Positions 1 to 5,335 of a stretch of 7,215 nt of DNA are shown here, in pieces. The notes under the pieces are model-generated. The model saw nothing but the letters and a program-made list of their open reading frames with translations. It did no database searches and was not told where the DNA came from. The position numbers were made by a program, and so were the translations under genes. The stretch comes from Lawsonibacter sp. (GTDB taxonomy: Bacteria > Bacillota > Clostridia > Oscillospirales > Oscillospiraceae): contig JAAWLY010000110.1 of the NCBI GenBank assembly GCA_022798155.1, forward strand, positions 1 through 7,215, read 5' to 3'. Positions within the stretch are counted from its first letter, which is position 1. The number at the start of each line of letters is the position of its first letter.

Positions 1-7
1 GGCGAGG

Positions 8-44
8 AAAACGGGGATCCCACCTGGAGCGGGACCCCCGTTTT
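8..44 (-). terminator. Rho-independent terminator, probably of the surface-protein transcript
   Basis: Inverted repeat with arms 12-21 and 31-40 around a 9-nt loop, flanked by AAAA (8-11) and TTTT (41-44), so both strands end in a T run. In minus-strand RNA the one imperfect position (17/35) is a G-U wobble and the stem is continuous; in plus-strand RNA the same position is an A-C mismatch. That favours minus-strand function, ending the transcript of the surface-protein gene about 237 nt after its stop codon. It may also stop a converging plus-strand gene beyond the left edge. Confidence 0.75.
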
Positions 45-164
45 TAGGGCTATTAAAAACTTTTTATAATTTTTTGTAATTTAGTCTTGACATTTTGCAG
101 AACCCCTGCCATTTCTGGCGAGCCGTCTGCCTCGCTTGGGATAATGGCACATTGTTGCCCGGCG

Positions 165-207
165 CCGAGCTGCTCCGAAGTGCCTGCCGAAGACTGGGAC
201 AGCTCGG
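165..207. repeat. Inverted repeat, 8-bp stem in 3' region
   Basis: CCGAGCTG (165-172) and CAGCTCGG (200-207) are exact reverse complements around a 27-nt interior. The interior contains CCGAAG twice (175-180 and 187-192). There is no T run on either side, so it is not a terminator by itself. Confidence 0.5.
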
Positions 208-221
208 GGAGGGCTGTCCAA

Positions 222-259
222 CGGCACAGGAGGCCCCGGTCCGGAGGCCTCCTGTGCCG
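222..259. repeat. Perfect 14-bp hairpin just after the surface-protein stop codon
   Basis: Arms 222-235 and 246-259 are exact 14-bp reverse complements with a 10-nt loop. The hairpin starts about 21 nt after the TAA stop of the surface-protein gene. In minus-strand RNA it is followed by TTGGAC rather than a U run, so it is a poor intrinsic terminator. It would suit a 3'-end stabiliser or RNase barrier. On the plus strand the following bases are only moderately T-rich. Confidence 0.6.
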
Positions 260-280
260 CTTTATCATCTTGATGGGCCT

Positions 281-3200
281 TTATTTGTTTTTGTTCTTTT
301 TGCGGGTCTGCGCCAGCACGGCAAAGCCGCACAGCGAGGCGGCGGCCAAAGCCGTCCACAGCTCAAGCCTGCTCTCATCTCCGGTCCTCGGAACATCCTC
401 GTCCAGGACATAGATCCACTGATTGCTCTCAGGGTCCCACACTTTGATGTAGGTCTTGGGTACCCCGTCCTCCCAGATGGTGATCTCATTCGGGCTGTCG
501 GGGTCATTGGGGTCGGGCAATTCGGTGGGATAGCCGGGATTGCCCGGGTCTTCCGGTGGATTCTCTGGATTCTCCGGGTCTTCCGGCGGATTCTCTGGAT
601 TCTCCGGGTCTTCCGGCGGACTCTCCGGCTTCTCTGGGTCTTTCGGTGGATTCTCTGGCTTCTCCGGGTCTTTCGGTGGATTCTCTGGCTTCTCCGGGTC
701 TTTCGGTGGATTCTCTGGCTTCTCCGGCGGATTGTCCGGGTCCTCAGGATTTTTGGGGTCCTCCGGTTTTTCGGGAGGCTCCGGCTTCTCCGGGGGAGGC
801 GTGGGGACATCCCCACGGACATAGCGCAGGATAATAATCTCATCATCTTGGGCGGTGGCGGCCACACCGGTCTTATAGGGCGCCACCCTGTAGGCTCCAT
901 CCGTGTCCTGGTCCAGATACCCGTAAACGGCGTCCTTATACACGTAGCCATAGGCGGCCGGCTCACCCTTGGGCTGGAATCTCGTCACCTTATCAACCTC
1001 GTTGGCATCGTGTCTGGACTCCAGTTTGGCGGAATAACTGGCAATCTCGCTCTTCCCCTCGAAGTCAAAGGTAAAGCCGTCGGAGTCCGTTAGAGTGCCG
1101 TTGAAGCCGTCCTCTTCCCCATCCTGGGACTGGGGAACTGCCTGCTGTCCCTCCAGGGTGAACTCGCCCTCGGGGGCCTCCTTCACCTCATCGAAGTCCT
1201 CCGCCTGCTCGTCTTTCTCCTGGTAGTAGTACTCGTGGACCACCTTGTAGCCGCCGGAGCGGTAGTAACGCAGAATGATGATCTGGTCGCCCTCCGCCGT
1301 GGCCTTAACGCTGGTCATGGTGTCGTCCTTCCGGTACTCCTTCCCTTCTCCGGTCACGCCCTCGCCCTGGTAGTCATCATTATTCTCGGAATCAACAATC
1401 CGTCCGTAGGCCGCGCCGTCATAGGTGTAAGGATATTCCACCTCCGAATTGATGGGCTTAAAGCGCAGCACCTTCTCCACACCGTCGGCGTCATAGGTCG
1501 TGTAGCGGTTTTCGTCGGTCAGCTGGCCGAAATTTTCAACCTGCAAGCCGCTGGTGCCTTCCCATTTATCGCCCTCGCTGGTGCGCTGGTAGTACACATG
1601 GATAACGTTGTACTTTCCCTCTTCCTTATCCTCCAGCTCTCGGTAGTAGCGCAGGATGATAATCTGAGCAACGCCGTCGTGGGCGCCGCCCACACTATGC
1701 TCAGACGCCATCGCGCACGTCAGATTGCTAAGGGGCACATAGGAATAATACCGGGTGCTCTTGTCGCCTTCCGCGTCGGTGGCGTTGCCGTACTTCCAGT
1801 TAGCGTCAGGGGGAAAATCCTCCGCGATCACATCCGTTTGGTCCCCTTCGGAGCCGCTGACCTCCGGGATATCGACATTCGGCTCTCCATCACCGGGGAC
1901 ACCGCCGTCTGGAGCACCGCCGTCCGGGACACCGCCGTCTGGAGCACCGCCGTCTGGAGCACCGCCGTCCGGGACACCGCCGTCTGGAGCACCGCCGTCC
2001 GGGACAGCTCCGTCCGGGACACCGCCGTCCGGAACACCGCCGTCTGGGACACCTCCGTCCGGAACACCTCCGTCCGGGACACCGCCGTCCGGGGCATCTC
2101 CGTCTGGAGCATCTCCGTCTGGGACATCGCCGTCCGGGGCAGCTCCGTCCGGGGCATCGTCGTCCGGGGCATCTCCGTCTGGGACATCGCCGTCCGGGGC
2201 TTCACCTCCCTGGCCGTCTCCCTTGTCTCCCGTATCCAGATTCAGCATACTCTTCACGTCCTTTGCGGTTTCGCCTGCCGCCCAGGAAACTACCTTGCCG
2301 TAGGCATCACTGAAGTGGGTATAGGTGTACTGACCATATACGTTCATCTGTGCAACGTCCTCGGAGTAATGCCCGTCGCTGTCATCATGGGTGCCGTCGC
2401 AGTTCTCGGTATACACCGGGGAGGCGCCCTCAAATGTATAGCTGCCGTCCTTCTCTTTCAGATAATACTCGTGGACCACATGGTAAGACCTCTGCACCGC
2501 GTTAAAATGGTTGGTGACGGTCACCTGCGCGCTTTTGATATAGTCCGAGATCAGGCTGCTGCTGTCGCTGTATTCCACATCAAAGCCCACAATCTGGTCG
2601 TCTACCGCCTGGATGGTATACTTCCCGGCGGGCAGCATGGAGCCCGTCGCCTCCGCCACAGTCGTTTTCTCCCCAGAGTGAAGCTTGATTGTACGGGTAA
2701 AATTCTCATCTCCATCCTTGGTGATCTTATAGGTATACTCCCGGCCATTGTCGTCTTCCCGCTTGCCCGGCCGTGTGATCTCCACCGTGCGCTCGCCCAG
2801 GGTTTCAATGCTGATGCTGCCCCCAGGGGTGGTGACCGACCTGTCGGTGTCCTCCAGCGTCACATGGAAGCCCATTGGAGACGGTTTCTCAATTTTCTCC
2901 GTGATGCGGTAGGTCGCGCCGTTCCCGCCCTTCAGGCCGCTGATCTTCACGCTCTCCCCGGCCTTGAGCATCACTGTCGAGCCATTCTCGCCGACAGGCA
3001 CGGTGGTTGGGTTGCCATCCTTGTCAGTGACGGTGAAGCCGGTAATCGGCTTGCCATTGGAGTCGGTGATGGTGTAGTAGTACTTCACCTGGTCGGCGCG
3101 CGGTGCGTTATCCTCAGGCTTGCTGAGGATGAGATACCCGGGAAGATCAACGATTACCTTGTAGTCCTCGGAGTCCGCTACGGTTTCCGATGCTTCTGCA

Positions 3201-4558
3201 ATTTTGTATTCTCTCCACCAAACTTTGACTTTTTTTACATTGTTATTTGATATCCCGGTAACCGAAAACCACAGCTTCCCATCATAAGACGGGTCGAGCT
3301 TCTTTGGTGAACTCAGTGTAGAAGAAGACGAACCCTTTCTCGAACTTTTTGCTGTATAGTTTCGATCAATCAGTGCAGTCTCTTTGTTTTTTACTCCCCA
3401 ATTCACCTGATATATAACGTTTTCGCTTATTGTTTTACCTGCTCCATCATACAAAGGGCCAAATTTGTAAAGCTCCACATAATCCGCATCACTTACAGTA
3501 AAAGCACCATAGTTTCGCGCATCAGAATTATAAGTCAATGCGTTATTTACAACAAACCCACTTGTTGACTTGTTTTGCGCAAGCGTCGGCACGGTCACAG
3601 TATAGCCCTTGATTCCCTCGTAGGTCTCGGACACCTTGATGGTATAGGTGCCCTCGGGCAAATTATTCACTACGCCCGTTTTCCCGGACTGCACGTCGAT
3701 ATCTTTGGATTGATAGCCGCCGGCAGTGGCCCTCCCCGAAATATTATAGTGGTGGGTCAGCACAACGCCGTCCACCGGGTCGGGCGCTTGGACAGACACC
3801 TTGCTGCTGCTGTTGCCGTTGATGTGGAACTCGCCGGTCTTGCCCGCCGCGACGTTGAACTCACGGGATCCCACCAGCACGCTGAAGCCGTCGGCGGCGC
3901 GCAGCTTGGTGATGGTATACTCCCCTTGGGGCAGACCGTTGGCCAGCGTTACTGTCTGTCCGGCGGAAACGGTGACGGGCTGGAGGTTGAGCGCGTTGAA
4001 TTTCGCGTCAAATTCCGCTTGCTTCTCCGGGTGGAGGGGCTTGCCTGTGAGCTTAAAGGTCACATCGGGCACATTCCCCGGCCGGGTGATTTTGATATAG
4101 CCGCCGTCCTTATTGATGTTGACCTTGGCCTCGGAGGCACTCACGTGCATAGAACTCACGTAATCGGTTTGGACCACGTTCCAGTCCACGCCGCCAACCT
4201 GGAACCCTTCGCCTGACGTCTGCTCGATCAAGCTGATCTTGAAGGCGCTGCCAAATTTTACGGTCGCGCTGCCCTCGCCTTTGATCTTGACATTCTCTTT
4301 GACGGACTGATACCCATCCCCACTTTTGACCTGCGCCTCGATCTGGAAGGTGTATTCCTGTTTTTCGGCTTCTGCCTTAGCCGCTTCGCTCAGGTTCTCA
4401 GAGAACTTCTTCACGATGGTCAGGGTATAGGAGTCTTCTGATCTCATCTGCCCGCCGGCGGCCAGTACCGCCGTGGCCAGCGCCAGCACGACTGTCAAAA
4501 AGAGAATACAGGCTCCAAATAGCCGTTTCTTATTTCTTTGGACTTTTTTGACTCTCAT
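281..4558 (-). CDS. Large sortase-anchored, repeat-rich surface protein (adhesin-like), 1425 aa
   Basis: Start ATG at 4558 is chosen because AAAAGGAGGAG (4565-4575) lies directly upstream and the next residues form a signal peptide: basic residues 1-12, hydrophobic 13-34, likely cleavage after VLA (about 33). A longer GTG start at 4639 has no such site. Residues 35-690 are beta-rich with transthyretin/CnaB-like strand motifs (NGLPQGEYTIT at 207, NNLPEGTYTIK at 298) and ITRPG twice (157, 594). Residues 692-1248 hold three Y-x-V-V/I-H-x-YY...IIILRYxR modules; the first is split by acidic pentapeptides (786-890). A Pro-rich stalk (about 1252-1345) precedes VPRTG (1389-1393), a membrane helix and a basic tail. 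The product is probably linked to peptidoglycan by a sortase not seen here and extends outward as an adhesin or wall-stalk protein; the ligand is unknown. Last gene of the apparent operon. Residues about 334-460 come from unusually A+T-rich DNA. Confidence 0.93.
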   Translation of the reverse strand: MRVKKVQRNKKRLFGACILFLTVVLALATAVLAAGGQMRSEDSYTLTIVKKFSENLSEAAKAEAEKQEYTFQIEAQVKSGDGYQSVKENVKIKGEGSATVKFGSAFKISLIEQTSGEGFQVGGVDWNVVQTDYVSSMHVSASEAKVNINKDGGYIKITRPGNVPDVTFKLTGKPLHPEKQAEFDAKFNALNLQPVTVSAGQTVTLANGLPQGEYTITKLRAADGFSVLVGSREFNVAAGKTGEFHINGNSSSKVSVQAPDPVDGVVLTHHYNISGRATAGGYQSKDIDVQSGKTGVVNNLPEGTYTIKVSETYEGIKGYTVTVPTLAQNKSTSGFVVNNALTYNSDARNYGAFTVSDADYVELYKFGPLYDGAGKTISENVIYQVNWGVKNKETALIDRNYTAKSSRKGSSSSTLSSPKKLDPSYDGKLWFSVTGISNNNVKKVKVWWREYKIAEASETVADSEDYKVIVDLPGYLILSKPEDNAPRADQVKYYYTITDSNGKPITGFTVTDKDGNPTTVPVGENGSTVMLKAGESVKISGLKGGNGATYRITEKIEKPSPMGFHVTLEDTDRSVTTPGGSISIETLGERTVEITRPGKREDDNGREYTYKITKDGDENFTRTIKLHSGEKTTVAEATGSMLPAGKYTIQAVDDQIVGFDVEYSDSSSLISDYIKSAQVTVTNHFNAVQRSYHVVHEYYLKEKDGSYTFEGASPVYTENCDGTHDDSDGHYSEDVAQMNVYGQYTYTHFSDAYGKVVSWAAGETAKDVKSMLNLDTGDKGDGQGGEAPDGDVPDGDAPDDDAPDGAAPDGDVPDGDAPDGDAPDGGVPDGGVPDGGVPDGGVPDGGVPDGAVPDGGAPDGGVPDGGAPDGGAPDGGVPDGGAPDGGVPGDGEPNVDIPEVSGSEGDQTDVIAEDFPPDANWKYGNATDAEGDKSTRYYSYVPLSNLTCAMASEHSVGGAHDGVAQIIILRYYRELEDKEEGKYNVIHVYYQRTSEGDKWEGTSGLQVENFGQLTDENRYTTYDADGVEKVLRFKPINSEVEYPYTYDGAAYGRIVDSENNDDYQGEGVTGEGKEYRKDDTMTSVKATAEGDQIIILRYYRSGGYKVVHEYYYQEKDEQAEDFDEVKEAPEGEFTLEGQQAVPQSQDGEEDGFNGTLTDSDGFTFDFEGKSEIASYSAKLESRHDANEVDKVTRFQPKGEPAAYGYVYKDAVYGYLDQDTDGAYRVAPYKTGVAATAQDDEIIILRYVRGDVPTPPPEKPEPPEKPEDPKNPEDPDNPPEKPENPPKDPEKPENPPKDPEKPENPPKDPEKPESPPEDPENPENPPEDPENPENPPEDPGNPGYPTELPDPNDPDSPNEITIWEDGVPKTYIKVWDPESNQWIYVLDEDVPRTGDESRLELWTALAAASLCGFAVLAQTRKKNKNK
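284..394 (-). other. C-terminal cell-wall sorting signal (VPRTG)
   Basis: The last 37 residues show the classic tripartite signal: VPRTG (residues 1389-1393, bases 380-394) followed by Asp, a hydrophobic helix (about 1398-1416) and a basic tail (RKKNKNK). The motif departs from LPXTG by Val for Leu; V/I-P-x-T-G-D variants are common in Clostridia. By family knowledge a sortase cleaves between Thr and Gly and joins the protein to the wall. No sortase gene lies in the window. Confidence 0.88.
548..727 (-). repeat. Six tandem 30-bp units coding a Pro/Glu/Lys decapeptide stalk
   Basis: Six decapeptides of the form P-E-K/N-P-E-N/S-P-P-K/E-D (residues 1278-1337). The first three are almost identical at the DNA level, while the last three carry Glu/Asn in place of Lys. 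More Pro-rich sequence flanks both sides. Pro-rich, charged segments just before a sortase motif usually span the peptidoglycan and hold the functional head clear of the wall. The near-identical copies make copy-number change by slippage or recombination plausible. Confidence 0.9.
815..2485 (-). repeat. Three diverged copies of a Y-x-V-V/I-H-x-YY ... IIILRYxR protein module
   Basis: Module 1 is residues 692-973 (bases 1640-2485), module 2 is 983-1100 (1259-1612), module 3 is 1104-1248 (815-1249). Each opens with YHVVHEYY, YNVIHVYY or YKVVHEYY, has a central aromatic stretch with YG (such as YPYTYDGAAYG), and closes with IIILRYYR or IIILRYVR. Modules 2 and 3 are 118 and 145 residues; module 1 is 282 because it holds the pentapeptide tract. 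They recall MucBP-like and other short beta modules of Firmicute surface proteins, but I cannot assign a family by eye. Confidence 0.75.
1889..2203 (-). repeat. 21 tandem 15-bp units coding acidic (A/V)PDG pentapeptides
   Basis: Residues 786-890 are 21 consecutive pentapeptides of the form x-A/V-P-D-G. The first eight mostly begin with Asp (DAPDG, DVPDG) and the later ones with Gly (GVPDG, GAPDG), so charge falls along the tract. I count 28 Asp and 1 Glu in 105 residues, with no basic, aromatic, Ser or Thr residues. The 15-bp unit keeps other frames open, creating false ORFs on both strands. The period-5 Val-Pro-(Asp)-Gly pattern resembles elastin-type repeats, suggesting a flexible or spring-like spacer; this is inference. 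Confidence 0.93.
3181..3580 (-). other. A+T-rich block inside the surface-protein gene
   Basis: By hand count, 3301-3540 is about 38% G+C and 3181-3600 about 41%, against 72% for 3841-3900 and 52-53% for the lines flanking the block (3121-3180, 3601-3660). It encodes residues about 334-460, rich in Ser, Asn and Lys (for example SSRKGSSSSTLSSPKK), and the frame stays open. This is what a recombined or horizontally acquired domain within a mosaic adhesin would look like. I do not recognise the encoded domain. Confidence 0.7.
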
Positions 4559-4654
4559 ATTGCACTCCTCCTTTTGAAAGATCATTGTCTCCGCAGGAGA
4601 CAATGCGCTGGAGTCTCCAGCGCCATCTATATCAAACACGCCAGCGCGTGGGTT
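4559..4654 (-). promoter_or_regulatory. Structured 96-nt spacer with three hairpins and the surface-protein RBS
   Basis: In minus-strand order the spacer holds three perfect hairpins: 4637-4650 (5-bp stem, 4-nt loop), 4605-4623 (8-bp stem, loop GAC) and 4583-4605 (10-bp stem, loop TGC). The last two share base 4605, so only one can use it. Then come the strong Shine-Dalgarno AAAAGGAGGAG (4565-4575) and ATG 4558. None of the hairpins has a good U run. The 5' arm and loop of the third contain CTCCT (4595-4599), complementary to AGGAG of the Shine-Dalgarno, and GGAGAC in the second can pair with GTCTCC in the third, so alternative folds exist. Possible roles are mRNA processing, attenuation or translational control. 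I see no convincing promoter here. Confidence 0.65.
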
Positions 4655-5323
4655 TTATCCGCTGCTCAGGCGGCGGTTCACCTCCTGGGCGATCTCCCCC
4701 ATCCGGTTTGTGAGATAGGGGCCCGGGCACTCGGTGTCGCTGCGGAACATGCTGTGCAGGGTGAGGTTTCCCGTCTCGTCCCCGGTGTAGCGCAGCTCCT
4801 GAATCCCGTTGCGCCGACAGATGTCTTCGCACAGGTCCAGCAGCCTCTCGTAGGCCGCGTCGCTTACATGCCAGTCGCCGCCGATTTCGTCGTTGGCCAC
4901 CTCAATGGTCACCGCCTGGTCGTCGTTTTCCAAACTGCTGGAGGTCCAGGCCCGATCCCGCTCCTCCACATAGAGGGCCACCTGGCCGGCACTGTCGATG
5001 GCGTAGTTGGCGGAGGCCCGCCGGTCCCGCTGGCCGAAGGAGGCCCCCAGCTCCTCCAGGGTCAGGTCGCTGGCCATGTGGTGGATTGTCACCTTTTGGA
5101 TTGCGTCCCCCCGGGGGAACGTGGCGTTGGGCGAGAGGTAGACATAATTGGTCAGCGGGCTGTTTCGCTCCACGACCTGCCTTTTCTCCTCCTGCGTCAG
5201 CGCCCGGCCCACCATGTCTGGCAAAGCGGTCCTGGCCGCGGCGCACAGCGCCAGCACCGCCGCCGCTGTGCCGCAAAAGCCGGCCAGCAGCAGCCACACC
5301 CGCCAAAACTCCGTCCTTTTCAT
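4655..5323 (-). CDS. Membrane-anchored N-acetylmuramoyl-L-alanine amidase (Amidase_2 family), 222 aa
   Basis: The product should cut the amide bond between N-acetylmuramic acid and L-alanine in peptidoglycan, outside the membrane. Residues 8-31 form one hydrophobic N-terminal segment (uncleaved anchor or signal peptide) followed by a short linker. The catalytic domain covers about 58-219. Likely zinc ligands are His81 (TIHHMA), His190 (NLTLHSMF) and Cys199 (TECPGPYL), with Tyr107 (SANYAID) at the T7-lysozyme Tyr46 position. Other signatures are YVEERDRAWTSSS and VTIEVAN. The domain closely resembles phage-type lysins of gut Clostridia but lacks their C-terminal wall-binding repeats. The ATG at 5323 has a weak GGGGTG site (5331-5336) and sits 12 nt after the upstream stop, so translation may be coupled. 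It may make room in the wall for the neighbouring surface products; that role is inferred. Confidence 0.92.
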   Translation of the reverse strand: MKRTEFWRVWLLLAGFCGTAAAVLALCAAARTALPDMVGRALTQEEKRQVVERNSPLTNYVYLSPNATFPRGDAIQKVTIHHMASDLTLEELGASFGQRDRRASANYAIDSAGQVALYVEERDRAWTSSSLENDDQAVTIEVANDEIGGDWHVSDAAYERLLDLCEDICRRNGIQELRYTGDETGNLTLHSMFRSDTECPGPYLTNRMGEIAQEVNRRLSSG

Positions 5324-5335
5324 CCCACCGCACCC

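Larger units (their letters stand above)
45..280. other. Non-coding region downstream of the surface-protein gene
   Basis: No convincing gene is present. Bases 46-95 are strongly A+T-rich, unlike the surroundings. Bases 96-260 are G+C-rich and full of inverted repeats: a small GNRA-type hairpin in minus-strand RNA (108-119, GCCA-GAAA-TGGC), a stem at 165-207 and a 14-bp stem at 222-259. Short reading frames exist on both strands but lack ribosome binding sites. The region is most simply the long structured 3' untranslated end of the surface-protein mRNA; a small RNA is possible but unproven. Confidence 0.55.

Noticed and set aside
87..145. Possible plus-strand promoter: TTGACA at 87-92, or an extended -10 (TGGGATAAT, 137-145)
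   Set aside because: TTGACA has no acceptable -10 at 16-18 bp, and the GATAAT box has no -35. A transcript would only run antisense into the surface-protein gene. Kept as a weak possibility for an antisense RNA.
222..259. The 14-bp hairpin as the main intrinsic terminator of the surface-protein gene
   Set aside because: In minus-strand RNA it is not followed by a U run, whereas the structure at 8-44 is.
95..1093. 332-codon open frame on the plus strand with a repetitive Arg/Trp/Leu tract
   Set aside because: The repeat is the mirror of the minus-strand Pro/Glu/Lys decapeptides, and there is no supported start or known motif.
815..2485. Repeats as a CRISPR array or mobile-element remnant
   Set aside because: The repeated DNA is in frame, degenerate at third codon positions and codes for protein repeats. 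There are no unique spacers, terminal inverted repeats or transposase.
1235..3250. 671-codon open frame on the plus strand opposite the surface-protein gene
   Set aside because: It is antisense to a gene with clear signal peptide, modules and sortase signal. Its protein is low-complexity where it mirrors the pentapeptide repeats, and it has no ribosome binding site. G+C-rich repeats keep such frames open by chance.
4559..4639. 27-residue N-terminal extension of the surface protein from a GTG at 4639
   Set aside because: No Shine-Dalgarno precedes it, it would run through the hairpins, and it would place a hydrophilic stretch before the signal peptide. The ATG at 4558 has an excellent ribosome binding site.
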